Origin: Bacteroides mediterraneensis
Lineage (GTDB): Bacteria; Bacteroidota; Bacteroidia; Bacteroidales; Bacteroidaceae
DNA: 64,000 bases
Assembly (NCBI RefSeq): GCF_900128455.1
Contig: NZ_LT635783.1
Coordinates: forward strand, 2,903,957 to 2,967,956
Direction: 5' to 3'
Shown here: positions 36,183-45,971 of the stretch, piece by piece
Numbering within the stretch: position 1 is the stretch's first letter
Layout: every line of letters starts with the position of its first letter
Position numbers and translations under genes: made by a program
Notes under the pieces: generated by a model
What the model was told of the DNA's origin: nothing
The model's input: only the letters and a program-made list of their open reading frames with translations
The model's database searches: none

Positions 36183-37367
36183 TTATCGGTTACGGGTTCC
36201 CATCCAGGTAAGTCTGTGCCAAAGGGTTTCCAACGGTCCGCGCTTGAAATGGCGGAACCACCAATGGGCAAAAGCCAACTGCAACAGGAAGAAAACGATA
36301 CCCACACACAGACTGACTGTCGTACCGCAATATTGGTGCAAAGCCAGTCCGTAACCGAAATACAGGAAACTCCCAATGACCGACTGCATGATGTAATCGG
36401 TAAGGCTCATTCTTCCATAGGGCACCAGAATCTTCTGTATCCTGCCCTTCCCCATCCAGTAAAGCAACAGGAATACAGAGACCATGGTCAGCATAAAACA
36501 GAAATTATACCAGGAATTCAGGATGGTCTTCAGGCTGTCCAGCATCAGAGGCTGAGACACTACCGAAAAGACAAGGGTCTTGACAAAGTAAAACACGACT
36601 GCCAGCGGAAGTGAAAAACACAACACGTAGGTCCAGAAATTGCGTGAACGCCCTAAGGCGGCTTCTGAAGATGAATCAAAATACCCCATCCGGCCTATCC
36701 ACAGGCCGAGTACAAACAAGGCACAAGTCTGGAAAACCCTTCCGTAACACCAGGCCCAGTTCAAACTGGCCAGCTGACCGATGGTAAAGTTCATCTTCAC
36801 CATTTCCCACCAGGAATCGCCTCCCAGCTGCGGATATACGTCTCCCAACGAAAAAATCATCTGGCGGGGTGCATAGTCCGGACTGAGCCATCCACACACC
36901 ACTTTTATCCATTCCACCGGCTGAAGCATCAGTATGACGGAAAGTATCAGCAAAGACTGGTTCTTCCAATGCCGGACGGGCACCAGAATGAAGCCCAAAA
37001 TGGCATAAAGCACCAATATTTCACCGGGGAAAAACAGGGAATTTACAAAGCCGAATCCCAACAGCAGCACCAATCTCCACATGTAGCGCCCCTTGAAATC
37101 CTCCCCACGCTTGGCAGCACTACGACTCTGCAAATAGAAAGTGAAACCAAACAGCAAGGCGAAAATGGCGTAAGCCTTCCCTGAGAACAAGAAAAACAAC
37201 ATATCCCACAGCGTTTTATCCAAATGAGCCAATACGGGAGAAGAAGGTTCGGGAAAAGAATAAAAATTGAAATGTTCGATATTATGGAGCAGAATAATCC
37301 CCATTACGGCAAATCCCCTCAGCGCATCAATGGCCAGGATTCGCTCTTTTCTCTGTACGTTTTCCAT
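36183..37367 (-). CDS. DUF418-type multi-pass membrane protein
   Basis: This 394-residue protein starts with the family signature ERILAIDALRGFAVMGIILL and has about ten hydrophobic helices. The C-terminal DUF418 block is YGRMSLTDYIMQSVIGSFLY. Proteins of this type resemble acyltransferase-3 folds but have no proven reaction. It stands alone, with hairpins separating it from secG upstream. Confidence 0.88.
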   Translation of the reverse strand: MENVQRKERILAIDALRGFAVMGIILLHNIEHFNFYSFPEPSSPVLAHLDKTLWDMLFFLFSGKAYAIFALLFGFTFYLQSRSAAKRGEDFKGRYMWRLVLLLGFGFVNSLFFPGEILVLYAILGFILVPVRHWKNQSLLILSVILMLQPVEWIKVVCGWLSPDYAPRQMIFSLGDVYPQLGGDSWWEMVKMNFTIGQLASLNWAWCYGRVFQTCALFVLGLWIGRMGYFDSSSEAALGRSRNFWTYVLCFSLPLAVVFYFVKTLVFSVVSQPLMLDSLKTILNSWYNFCFMLTMVSVFLLLYWMGKGRIQKILVPYGRMSLTDYIMQSVIGSFLYFGYGLALHQYCGTTVSLCVGIVFFLLQLAFAHWWFRHFKRGPLETLWHRLTWMGTRNR

Positions 37368-37390
37368 AAAAGATTCATATTAACAAAAAA

Positions 37391-37433
37391 GAAAACGGAA
37401 AACCGTTTCATCATCATCCGGATTTCCGTTTTC
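37391..37433 (-). terminator. Hairpin downstream of secG (1)
   Basis: GAAAACGGAAA and TTTCCGTTTTC form an 11-bp stem, with T-rich sequence after it on the minus strand. It lies about 55 bp after the secG stop. Confidence 0.6.
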
Positions 37434-37438
37434 GCACC

Positions 37439-37469
37439 CAAAATGAAGACCTCTCAGCCCTTCATTTTG
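37439..37469 (-). terminator. Hairpin downstream of secG (2)
   Basis: CAAAATGAAG and CTTCATTTTG form a 10-bp stem just after the secG stop codon; it works in series with the next hairpin. Confidence 0.5.
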
Positions 37470-37487
37470 TCTACTATTTCTTTATTC

Positions 37488-37859
37488 TCAATTCTTGGTA
37501 GAATCAGTTGCTGCAGCCGGAGCAGTTGTAGCAGCTGCATCTTTCTGAGGAGCAGCAAAACCAGCAGGAGCATTCAACGGATTGGTCTTCTGTTCTTTCA
37601 CCGCCTGTTCCATGATGACTGAAGACCCTTCAGCCTGAGAAGGAACCACGTATGCAGTAGCCACACTGACAATCACCATAAATGCAGCCAGACCCCAAGT
37701 CAGTTTTTCAATAAAATCGGTTGTCTTACGAACTCCCATAATCTGATTGGAAGATGCAAAACTGGAAGAAAGGCCTCCTCCTTTTGAATTCTGTATCAAT
37801 ACCACAAAGCACATCAATACAGCTGCAAGTACCATTAATACGACAAATAATAAATACAT
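37488..37859 (-). CDS. secG: Preprotein translocase subunit SecG
   Basis: This 123-residue protein has two transmembrane helices (about 1-23 and 52-74) with the SecG signature IQNSKGGGLSSSFASSNQIM between them. The C-terminal tail is Ala/Thr/Gln-rich (FAAPQKDAAATTAPAA) and longer than in E. coli. It assists SecYE-mediated export. It is the last gene of the operon sigma-54 regulator, lptE, TPR protein, secG. Confidence 0.93.
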   Translation of the reverse strand: MYLLFVVLMVLAAVLMCFVVLIQNSKGGGLSSSFASSNQIMGVRKTTDFIEKLTWGLAAFMVIVSVATAYVVPSQAEGSSVIMEQAVKEQKTNPLNAPAGFAAPQKDAAATTAPAAATDSTKN

Positions 37860-37865
37860 TTTCTT

Positions 37866-38663
37866 TTATTTTGATTTAGCGTTAATAATCAACTTCTCTA
37901 AAAACCTGATTTGGTCTGCAAAGTAAGTATTTTTTTTCGGATATTTCAAATTTAATTTTTTAATAATTTCCAGTGCTTTATCATATCGTTGCTGTTTAAC
38001 ATAAATTTTAGCCAAGGTTTCCGTGAAATAATTCTCCTCATCCTCCGGCTCGGACTGTTCCGTTTCAGACTGTTCCGGCTCCTCCTCCTTTTCCTGAGGC
38101 TTTTCCTCTTCTTCCTTCAAAGGAAGCGCTTCGCCGAAGGAAGTATCCTCCATTAAGGGAACTTCCCCTTTCCCCTCTTCTTTCGAAGCCTTTTCAATAA
38201 AGTTGTCAATCAGTTCCTGTCCTTTCAATGGCACAGTTTCCGCATCTTCGGCCGGAAACTCCTCTGCCAGTACGGAGGTATAGTCCACAGCCTCAGCCGG
38301 CAACGGAAGCAGGCTGTTCGTAGTTGCTCCACTGGTATCCGACAAGAAACGGTCAATCAAATCCAAGGTTCTGTCTTCGGCTCCTGCTGCAGGTATATCC
38401 GTTTTCTCCGCATGTTGCCTGATGATAAAATGTTCGCCTTCGATGGCATAAAACAACACACTCAAATCGGCCACGAACAAAGCTCCCTTGCATAATTCTT
38501 CCTGAAAAGAAGGATCGTGCAACAAGAACAAATTTTTCAGATACAAAATCCGGGCAGTCTGAAAATAGGGATAACGCTCCAAGAGCCTTTTCAATTCGTA
38601 AAGGCTTTCCGTTCCCAACAATTCCGGGTGCTCAATCCACTGCTGTAACCGCTGCTGTATCAT
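37866..38663 (-). CDS. Conserved TPR-like protein of the secG operon
   Basis: This 265-residue protein has helical repeats at both ends: ELKRLLERYPYFQTARILYL near the start and NYFTETLAKIYVKQQRYDKA with LEIIKKLNLKYPKKN at the end, the latter a typical TPR. The middle is acidic, with a Glu/Pro/Gln-rich stretch (EEEKPQEKEEEPEQSETEQS). No signal peptide, so it is cytoplasmic. It sits between lptE (7-bp gap) and secG (6-bp gap). Its role is not known. Confidence 0.75.
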   Translation of the reverse strand: MIQQRLQQWIEHPELLGTESLYELKRLLERYPYFQTARILYLKNLFLLHDPSFQEELCKGALFVADLSVLFYAIEGEHFIIRQHAEKTDIPAAGAEDRTLDLIDRFLSDTSGATTNSLLPLPAEAVDYTSVLAEEFPAEDAETVPLKGQELIDNFIEKASKEEGKGEVPLMEDTSFGEALPLKEEEEKPQEKEEEPEQSETEQSEPEDEENYFTETLAKIYVKQQRYDKALEIIKKLNLKYPKKNTYFADQIRFLEKLIINAKSK

Positions 38664-38670
38664 TCCGCTC

Positions 38671-39204
38671 TTACCAATTGGCTACTGTGGCATTAAAAAT
38701 CTGCTCTACAATTTCATCAATCATCTGCTGTACCAGCTCCTCTTGTACGGATGACAGCTGCTGGCTCGCATTATACTCACGGCTGGCCGTAAACTGCTGG
38801 TCAGAGAAATCTTCCGCATGGTTTGAATTGTTCACAAACCGTACATTTACAGTCATCCTCAACTCTGCCATTGTAGAATAACCGTCGGAACCAACTCCCT
38901 TGTTGTAGGCATCGTAATTGGTAATCTCACCCGAAAGTTCCAAGTCGCCCCCCTGACGCACCTGTTTCAAACGGGTCTGCTGCATGTATTTATCCTGCAA
39001 AGCCGTATTAAACATAGACTCCATGGGACCCCATACAAAGGCAGCCGAACGGTTCGGGAAGTTCTGGAAACTGATGGTCTTCACCTTATCGTAATTGATG
39101 GAAGACCCATTAAACTTATAGGACACGGTGCATGCAGTCAGAATACACAATACCACCGGAAGCACATACTTTGTCAGTCGGATATATTTCTTACTCAAGT
39201 CCAT
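38671..39204 (-). CDS. lptE: LPS assembly lipoprotein LptE
   Basis: This 177-residue lipoprotein has an SPII signal (lipobox LTAC). The domain starts CTVSYKFNGSSINYDKVKTI and includes FPNRSAAFVWGPMESMFNTA, typical of the LptE family of Bacteroidetes. It is expected to plug the LptD outer-membrane channel in LPS export. The start overlaps the end of the sigma-54 regulator gene by 14 bp, so the two are translationally coupled. Confidence 0.88.
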   Translation of the reverse strand: MDLSKKYIRLTKYVLPVVLCILTACTVSYKFNGSSINYDKVKTISFQNFPNRSAAFVWGPMESMFNTALQDKYMQQTRLKQVRQGGDLELSGEITNYDAYNKGVGSDGYSTMAELRMTVNVRFVNNSNHAEDFSDQQFTASREYNASQQLSSVQEELVQQMIDEIVEQIFNATVANW

Positions 39205-40507
39205 ATTCTTTTATTTTTCTATAAAGTGTACGTTCTGATATCTTCAAATCATTCGCTGCATTTTTCCGTTTCCCGTGATGACGTTCCAACGCTTTGCGAA
39301 TCATTTCTTTCTCTACTTCGTCCAGTGAAAGATTCTCTTCTACATATTCCTCCGTATCCTGCACATCCGACACATCCGCCGGAGTGACTTTCACACCAGA
39401 GGTCACGGGAGATACATTGCCAACGGAGGTTACATTAGAAACCTTCCCAACTTCCGTCACCGGATTCAATACGACTGAAGGAGTCTGCATCAAGCTGACC
39501 GGGGTTTCCGGAATATAATGAACCGGAGTCGTAGAAGCAGGTGTCATGGGAGCCCCCCCTGCCCGTTCCGCCATAATATCATGCACCAGCTTCTTCAGTT
39601 CCGTCACATCCCGGCGCATATCAAACAGCACCTGATAAAGAATCTCCCTTTCACTCTGAAAACCTTTCTCCCCTTCCGGTTTCAATCCACCTAAAAGAGT
39701 GGGATACTTCGATACAGGCTGTGCCGGCAGATATCCCTGCAGAATATCAGCAGTTATATCACGATTCGTCTCAATAATGGAAATCTGTTCGGTAATATTT
39801 TTCAACTGCCGGATGTTTCCCGGCCATGTATAAGAGACCAGCAAACGCCGCGCGTCATCCGTAAGTTGAATAGCCGGCATCCGGTATTTTTCTGCAAAAT
39901 CAGCTGCAAACTTCCGGAACAGAAGAGGGATATCATCCGGACGTTCACGTAAAGCCGGCACCTTGATGGGCACTGTGTTCAAACGATAATACAAATCTTC
40001 ACGAAACCGTCCGTCGGCTATCGCTTCTGAGAAATCCACGTTTGTGGCAGCTACAATGCGTACATCAGTTTTCTGTACTTTAGAAGAACCTACCTTTATA
40101 TACTCTCCGGTTTCCAGCACACGAAGCAGACGGGCCTGTGTGGAAAGCGGCAGCTCTCCCACCTCATCCAAGAAAATAGTACCTCCGTTTGCCTCTGCAA
40201 AATATCCGTTACGGTCACTGATAGCCCCCGTAAAAGCCCCCTTTTCATGTCCGAACAATTCCGAGTCAATCGTACCTTCGGGAATGGCCCCACAGTTGAC
40301 CGCAATATACGGACCGTGCTTCCGCCGGCTAAACTGATGAATAATCTGCGGAAAACTTTCCTTTCCGACACCACTTTCACCCGTAACCAATACAGACAGG
40401 TCCGTAGGAGCCACCTGCATAGCCACGTCAATCGCCCGATTCAACCCTTCACAGTTTCCGATAATGCCGAACCGCAGTTTCACATTTTGTATTTCTGATT
40501 TCACCAT
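39191..40507 (-). CDS. Sigma-54-dependent transcriptional activator without receiver domain
   Basis: This 438-residue protein starts directly with the AAA+ domain (about 14-245): Walker A GESGVGKE, the sigma-54 contact loop GAFTGA, and Walker B GGTIFLDEVGEL. A long Thr/Val/Pro-rich linker follows (GGAPMTPASTTPVHYIPETP and on), then a Fis-type HTH (RKNAANDLKISERTLYRKIK). Without a sensory domain it must be controlled by level or by partners. It heads the lptE-TPR-secG operon, an arrangement that suggests a link to envelope functions. Confidence 0.92.
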   Translation of the reverse strand: MVKSEIQNVKLRFGIIGNCEGLNRAIDVAMQVAPTDLSVLVTGESGVGKESFPQIIHQFSRRKHGPYIAVNCGAIPEGTIDSELFGHEKGAFTGAISDRNGYFAEANGGTIFLDEVGELPLSTQARLLRVLETGEYIKVGSSKVQKTDVRIVAATNVDFSEAIADGRFREDLYYRLNTVPIKVPALRERPDDIPLLFRKFAADFAEKYRMPAIQLTDDARRLLVSYTWPGNIRQLKNITEQISIIETNRDITADILQGYLPAQPVSKYPTLLGGLKPEGEKGFQSEREILYQVLFDMRRDVTELKKLVHDIMAERAGGAPMTPASTTPVHYIPETPVSLMQTPSVVLNPVTEVGKVSNVTSVGNVSPVTSGVKVTPADVSDVQDTEEYVEENLSLDEVEKEMIRKALERHHGKRKNAANDLKISERTLYRKIKEYGLE

Positions 40508-40571
40508 ACATTCCTCGATTATATGACAAAATTACAAAAAGTTTGAGACCCGCCCATGCATTTAGTAAAAA

Positions 40572-43211
40572 TTAGAAGACCGTACGAATCATGAAACGGA
40601 TTCCCCATTTGCTGGCAGTAGGCAATTCATTGTAATTCAACCGACGCACATACTCCACATGCAATAATTTGAAGATATTGTGAATCCCTGCGCTCACCTC
40701 CACATACGGTTTCTTGGGGTCCATCACATAACTGGAAGTATGGAAATTTCCAGCCGCATCGTAATGTCCCGGGAAAAGCATCAGCTCTGTATCGTTGGCA
40801 TTTTGAGGAAGCAACGGATTATTCTTGTCAGTCAGTGTACCCCACAAGCACTTGATACCGATAAACTCACGCCATTTCAGTTTTTTCAGCAAAGGAATAC
40901 GATTGAATATCTTTCCCTGCAAATTCCATGACACATCCAAAGAAGCATAACGGTCGTTTAGGAACTCCATATTATTAATCAGGTTGAACGTTTCATCCTG
41001 AATAATATAAGACAAATTGGCAGCCGGCATAATCAGCAACGGGAAAGGAACCTTGTTCCACTGGATGCCTCCTTTCACACAGGTATCAATGTTTCCCCAA
41101 GAACTGAGCCACCAGCGCTTGTAAAGACTTATTTCCGTCATGTTATACGTATAATCACTTCCCAATATGCCTTTCAGTCCCAACGTGTGCTGCAAAGTGA
41201 ACACCGGTGCATCGAGATTAATCGGCAAACGGCGTTGCTTGGTATTGACAAACGTTTCACCCGGCGCATAACGGAATGCCAGAGTAGCCTCCGCCAGCGA
41301 GAAATCCTTTGTGTTGTAAGGAGAATGTACCCATTCGGTACCGCTCAGTTCACCCGATGCCAAAGCCTGCTGCAACTGGTTTTCCTGAGCCATCGTACGG
41401 TAAAACAGTTTTCCACAAGCTTCCAGATTGGTATGCTTCAACATCAACGTGGTTTTTAGTCCACTCTCTTTCTCCAGCTCATACTTCACACTGGCCGTAC
41501 GCTCGTAATTATACTGGTCGACCGAGGTCACCTTGAACGAAGTGAACACATTATCTTTGTCCGTACCCATGAACTTGTCTGAGGGCAACATGTTATCGTA
41601 TGAATACGAAACCGTCAACGAATTAATCGGATATTCGCGCGGCAGGTATTCCTTCTTATTGAAAGAATATTCCACTTCAGCCTTATATTTCGACTTTTCA
41701 TCCTTAAAGCCATACGCATAATATCCCCTCAAAAAGAGATGCGGGTTCAAGTTTGCCGTAGTTTGTGCAGAAGCTCTCAGGCGAAGCCCGTCAATATAGT
41801 TGCTGGATATCATCGTATTAATCGGACCGATATCCACCTTGCTGGGCCTTCCCTTCACCCCGGTTTCCACAAAGTTCTCAATGAAAGCCTTCGCCACAAA
41901 CATGATGTACTTGAATCCTTTTATTTTTGCAAGATTGTCCACAAACGAATCCATATTGTCTTCCGACTTGGTCAGTTCCGTCGGACGATACTCCTTCCAG
42001 AAAGAATCATCACGCATCATCGCATTCACATCCTTGATTTCATCCCCCTTCTTCTTAAAAATCTTCGCAGGGATTTCATCAAACCCGAAATCGGAGTATC
42101 GTGTGGTACGCCTTACTTGAAATGAACCCAACAGCTTCTTCAGATAAGACAGCTCACACACCATATCATCCTCCATCAGTACCCACTCTCCTGAATCCAG
42201 CTGTCCGAACCTCTGTTCGATAATCATGTTGTCCACAAAGTTGATATCAGTCTTCTTAGGAAGATTCAAGATACACTTATTCACCCGGAAAGTAGAATCC
42301 GCCAGAATATACAAATGTCCCGTAAAACCAAAATCCTGCGAGTTGTTAGGAACGAAAGTCAGGTGAAAACATTTCTCACGGTCCACCATTACCGTATCCA
42401 TGATGTAATACTTATAGAAATTGATACCCGCATTCGAAATCGGACTGTCGAAAGGATACTGCAAAAAGCGGAAACGGTCCTGATAGATATTAATATCCTG
42501 GAACACATCCTTCAACACCGTCGACAGTATGTCACCCGTGTTGAACAATTCGTTCACACCGGTAGAATTGATACCTTTCACCACCGTTTTTTCATCATGC
42601 GGATTTTTACGGTACAACTTCTCCGTCACTGTTTCATCGACAGATATGGGCAGAATATTCTTCCCCGTCACCTCACAGACCTCTACCTGATCGCGAAAGA
42701 ACGGATATTTCTTAAACAGATTAGACTCCCGAAGCGAATCGGTCGTAATGTTGTTCAAAGAGAAAGTAATCTTCTGGTATTTATTATAATGATAGAAATC
42801 ATTGACTCCCAAATCATTCAGTTTCTTGGCCGCGATGACTTTCTTCATCATCTCCACCGCCGGATTATTTTTCCGGGAATATTTTTCTTTCTTGGGCTTT
42901 ACAATCACCTCATCCAACACCAAGTCCGGCTTCATTTTCACATCCAGCTTCTTGGTATTGACCGACACATTACGTACTTCCGTACCATATCCCACCATAG
43001 AGAAAGTGAGTTTAGTCCAACCGGGATGAGTAGCAATGGAATATTGCCCGTCTATATCAGTAATGGTTCCCACTCCTTTTCCGTCGTAATACACATTCAA
43101 ATAAGGAATAGGGTCACCTGTTTCAGAGTCCGTCACAACCCCTGTAATCTGCGCTGAAAGTTTCACAACTCCCACACACAAGACGAGTAAAAAAAACAAT
43201 CTTTTTATCAT
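40572..43211 (-). CDS. DUF5686 outer-membrane protein with carboxypeptidase-like regulatory domain
   Basis: This 879-residue protein has a signal peptide (about 1-20), a CarboxypepD_reg-like Ig-fold (ITGVVTDSETGDPIPYLNVY, about 21-105), and the DUF5686 region. The last part has alternating strands and ends in Phe (GIRFMIRTVF), typical of an outer-membrane beta-barrel. Function is unknown. It resembles TonB-independent barrel proteins widespread in Bacteroidales. It is transcribed alone, between the sigma-54 regulator and inositol-phosphate synthase. Confidence 0.85.
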   Translation of the reverse strand: MIKRLFFLLVLCVGVVKLSAQITGVVTDSETGDPIPYLNVYYDGKGVGTITDIDGQYSIATHPGWTKLTFSMVGYGTEVRNVSVNTKKLDVKMKPDLVLDEVIVKPKKEKYSRKNNPAVEMMKKVIAAKKLNDLGVNDFYHYNKYQKITFSLNNITTDSLRESNLFKKYPFFRDQVEVCEVTGKNILPISVDETVTEKLYRKNPHDEKTVVKGINSTGVNELFNTGDILSTVLKDVFQDINIYQDRFRFLQYPFDSPISNAGINFYKYYIMDTVMVDREKCFHLTFVPNNSQDFGFTGHLYILADSTFRVNKCILNLPKKTDINFVDNMIIEQRFGQLDSGEWVLMEDDMVCELSYLKKLLGSFQVRRTTRYSDFGFDEIPAKIFKKKGDEIKDVNAMMRDDSFWKEYRPTELTKSEDNMDSFVDNLAKIKGFKYIMFVAKAFIENFVETGVKGRPSKVDIGPINTMISSNYIDGLRLRASAQTTANLNPHLFLRGYYAYGFKDEKSKYKAEVEYSFNKKEYLPREYPINSLTVSYSYDNMLPSDKFMGTDKDNVFTSFKVTSVDQYNYERTASVKYELEKESGLKTTLMLKHTNLEACGKLFYRTMAQENQLQQALASGELSGTEWVHSPYNTKDFSLAEATLAFRYAPGETFVNTKQRRLPINLDAPVFTLQHTLGLKGILGSDYTYNMTEISLYKRWWLSSWGNIDTCVKGGIQWNKVPFPLLIMPAANLSYIIQDETFNLINNMEFLNDRYASLDVSWNLQGKIFNRIPLLKKLKWREFIGIKCLWGTLTDKNNPLLPQNANDTELMLFPGHYDAAGNFHTSSYVMDPKKPYVEVSAGIHNIFKLLHVEYVRRLNYNELPTASKWGIRFMIRTVF

Positions 43212-43359
43212 ACCTGAATTTAATACTTAAGTAATATGCACTTAACCATTTTGTAAAAGTACATAGTGTAAAGGTCTCCAACAAATTTCACTCCCGAAAA
43301 ATGACATTCTTACCTTTTTTTATGAATAATAGAATATAATTTTTTTCATTCAACAAGAA

Positions 43360-43394
43360 AAACCGGTAATGAAATCACCTTTCACTACCGGTTT
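43360..43394 (-). terminator. Terminator after the inositol-3-phosphate synthase gene
   Basis: AAACCGGTAATGAAA and TTTCACTACCGGTTT pair with one mismatch and a short loop; on the minus strand a T-rich run follows. Confidence 0.75.
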
Positions 43395-43425
43395 CAAAAC
43401 TATCTGTCAAAAATACAACTTCTCA

Positions 43426-44733
43426 TCAGTCAATCTCTTCATCGGCCTCGTATCCACCCATCTCACGCAAGGCATTTTTCAACATCACATATTGCTGGAA
43501 CAAATGATTGACAGGAATTTCCCCTTCCGTATAATCGTGCATCGGACTCTTCAAGAAGAAACTCAAGAACCGTTGGATGCCATAACGTCCTGCACGAGCA
43601 GCCAAATCACTCAAAAGCACCAAATCCAAACACAGCGGAGCTGCCAGAATGGAGTCACGGCACAAGAAATTGATCTTAATCTGCATCGGATAGCCCATCC
43701 AGCCGAAAATATCAATATTGTCCCATCCCTCCTTATTATCATTACGGGGAGGATAATAATTAATACGTACCTTATGATAATAATCGGAATACAAATCCGG
43801 CTGATTTTCAGGAACCAGAATGGATTCCAGCGTAGACAGCTTGCTCACCTCCTTAGTGTGGAAATTAGCCGGTTCATCCAATACCAGTCCGTCGCGGTTC
43901 CCCAGAATATTGGTAGAGAACCATCCGGACAAACCCAGGCAACGCGTACCGATAATCGGTGCAAAGCCCGATTTTACCAATGTCTGTCCGGTTTTGAAAT
44001 CCTTTCCCGCAATTGGCATCTTGGTCTTTTCAGCCAATTCCCACATGGCCGGAATGTCAACCGTAGTATTCGGTGCCCCCATAATGAACGGAGCTCCTTC
44101 CGCCAAAGCCGCATACGCATAACACATGGAAGGAGCCACATGCTCCCGGTCGTCCTGCTTCATGGCGTTTTCCAAAGCAGACAAAGTGCCATGCACTTCT
44201 TCACAAACCGGCACATAAATTTCAGTGGAAGCCGCCCACAACACCACTACGCGTGCGCAATCATTTTCCGCCTTAAACTTACGGATATCCTCCCGCAGCT
44301 GCTCTACCATCTCCCAGCGGGTGGCACAATCCTTCACATTGTTTCCGTCCAAACGTTTGGCATAATTGCGGTCGAAAGCGGCTTTCATCGGTACAATCTT
44401 TTCCAATTCCTCTTTCACCGGGCGAATGTCCTTTTCACGCAACACCTCACAATTCATAGCCGACTCATAGGCATTGGCCGGATACACATCCCAGGCACCG
44501 AACACCATATCATCCAGTTTGGCCATCGGAACAATCTCGCCATAATGCAGGTACTTCTTCTTTTCTCCGCGTCCGACACGAATCTTATCATACTGTGTCA
44601 TAGCGCCTACCGGCTTGGAAAGCCCTTTACGCACCATTAAAACTCCGGTCATAAATGTGGTAGCCACAGCTCCCAGACCCACGCATAATACGCCCAGCTT
44701 ACCTTCAGCGGGCTTTACATTCATTTTTTCCAT
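43426..44733 (-). CDS. ino1: Inositol-3-phosphate synthase
   Basis: This 435-residue enzyme turns glucose 6-phosphate into inositol 3-phosphate with bound NAD. The Rossmann motif is VLCVGLGAVATTFMTG; later blocks FIMGAPNTTVDIPAMWELAE, GKDFKTGQTLVKSGFAP and GLSGWFSTNILGNRDG are characteristic. In gut Bacteroides this enzyme starts inositol lipid synthesis. Here no phosphatidylinositol synthase or phosphatase gene is adjacent, so the pathway genes are elsewhere. The Met three codons in (44724) is an alternative start. Confidence 0.92.
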   Translation of the reverse strand: MEKMNVKPAEGKLGVLCVGLGAVATTFMTGVLMVRKGLSKPVGAMTQYDKIRVGRGEKKKYLHYGEIVPMAKLDDMVFGAWDVYPANAYESAMNCEVLREKDIRPVKEELEKIVPMKAAFDRNYAKRLDGNNVKDCATRWEMVEQLREDIRKFKAENDCARVVVLWAASTEIYVPVCEEVHGTLSALENAMKQDDREHVAPSMCYAYAALAEGAPFIMGAPNTTVDIPAMWELAEKTKMPIAGKDFKTGQTLVKSGFAPIIGTRCLGLSGWFSTNILGNRDGLVLDEPANFHTKEVSKLSTLESILVPENQPDLYSDYYHKVRINYYPPRNDNKEGWDNIDIFGWMGYPMQIKINFLCRDSILAAPLCLDLVLLSDLAARAGRYGIQRFLSFFLKSPMHDYTEGEIPVNHLFQQYVMLKNALREMGGYEADEEID

Positions 44734-44940
44734 TTCTAAATTTCTTTTTTTCTTTCACTTTCCATCCTTTCCGAGAATCCAACACTCTGAACTTTCTAAA
44801 AGGACTAACTGCTCAAAGTTAAACTTTTATTTGATTAAACCAGCACTTTACTTCCTCTTTTATTGGAATATACGTAAAAATAAGACACAAATTCAGAAGA
44901 AAAAGCCATCAACAGTTTCCCCAGACAGTAAAATTATCCG

Positions 44941-44948
44941 TATCTTTG
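44941..44948 (+). promoter_or_regulatory. -7 element of the PfkB kinase gene
   Basis: TATCTTTG followed by CA lies 27 bp before the ATG at 44976, supporting that start over an in-frame ATG at 44946 that overlaps the element. Confidence 0.6.
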
Positions 44949-44975
44949 CAAGCGCATAAAAAGACATACCAATCC

Positions 44976-45881
44976 ATGAATGATATTTGTTGCATCGGAC
45001 ACATTACATTAGATAAAATTGTGACTCCAAAACAAACTACTTACATGCCGGGAGGCACTTCTTATTATTTCTCTCACGGAATCCGCCGGTTGAATGACTT
45101 CAAGAACTACAAACTGGTCACAGCGGTTGCACCCAGCGAATACGGCATCGTGGAAGAAATGAGGAAGGAAGGTATCCAAGTGGAAGTTCTTCCAAGCCGT
45201 CATACGGTGTACTTCGAAAATACATACGAAGAAAACCAGGACAACCGTTCCCAGCGTGTACTGGCAAAGGCAGACCCTTTCACGGCAGATGCCCTCAAAG
45301 ACGAAAATGCACGCATCTTCCATCTGGGAAGTTTATTGGCGGATGATTTTCCATTGGAAGTAGTCAAAGAACTGGCACAAAAAGGTACCTTGGCCGTAGA
45401 TGCACAAGGATATTTGCGGGAAGTGAAAGGCGAACAGGTATATCCTGTAGACTGGCATGAAAAGAAAAAAGCATTGAAATACATTGACATTCTAAAAGTC
45501 AACGAACACGAAGCGGAAGTGCTGACTGGATTCAAGGACCCGCAACAGGCCGCCCGCCAACTGGCTCAATGGGGAGTAAAAGAAGTTCTGCTGACATTGG
45601 GCAGTTTGGGAAGCATTATCTACGCCGAAGGTAAATTCTACAAAATACCGGCCTACGCCCCGAAAGAAGTGGTGGATGCCACAGGATGTGGAGATACCTA
45701 TGTGCTCGGTTATCTGTACATGCGCAACAAAGGTGCATCTTATGCAGAAGCCGGATGTTTTGCTGCTGCCATGTCGACCATCAAACTGGAAAAATCAGGG
45801 CCTTTTTCCGGAACGGAAGAAGAAGTGTGGCACATCCTGCAGACCGACAAGGCCAAGCCGGAAGTGTTGACAGCCCACTAA
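44976..45881 (+). CDS. PfkB-family carbohydrate/nucleoside kinase
   Basis: About 301 residues from MNDICCIGHITLDKIV. It shows the PfkB fold: the Gly pair MPGGTSYYFSHGI in the substrate lid region and the ATP/anion-hole motif DATGCGDTYVLGYLY with catalytic Asp. The substrate cannot be read off; ribokinase-like sugar kinase or nucleoside kinase are both possible. It ends at a clear terminator convergent with the pst genes. Confidence 0.85.
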   Translation: MNDICCIGHITLDKIVTPKQTTYMPGGTSYYFSHGIRRLNDFKNYKLVTAVAPSEYGIVEEMRKEGIQVEVLPSRHTVYFENTYEENQDNRSQRVLAKADPFTADALKDENARIFHLGSLLADDFPLEVVKELAQKGTLAVDAQGYLREVKGEQVYPVDWHEKKKALKYIDILKVNEHEAEVLTGFKDPQQAARQLAQWGVKEVLLTLGSLGSIIYAEGKFYKIPAYAPKEVVDATGCGDTYVLGYLYMRNKGASYAEAGCFAAAMSTIKLEKSGPFSGTEEEVWHILQTDKAKPEVLTAH

Positions 45882-45906
45882 GCAAAAAAAAGACTATCTA
45901 TAAAGA

Positions 45907-45944
45907 AAGGGTTTGCATACTGAATCACTCAGCTGCAAACCCTT
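45907..45944. terminator. Bidirectional terminator between PfkB and pstB
   Basis: AAGGGTTTGCA and TGCAAACCCTT form an 11-bp perfect stem with a 16-nt loop, followed on the plus strand by GTTTTTT. Confidence 0.8.
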
Positions 45945-45971
45945 GTTTTTTACCTGTCATCGGTTCCCGGA

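Noticed and set aside
43369..44640. Plus-strand frame of about 420 codons opposite ino1
   Set aside because: Same reason: antisense of a well conserved gene, with no protein-like motifs.
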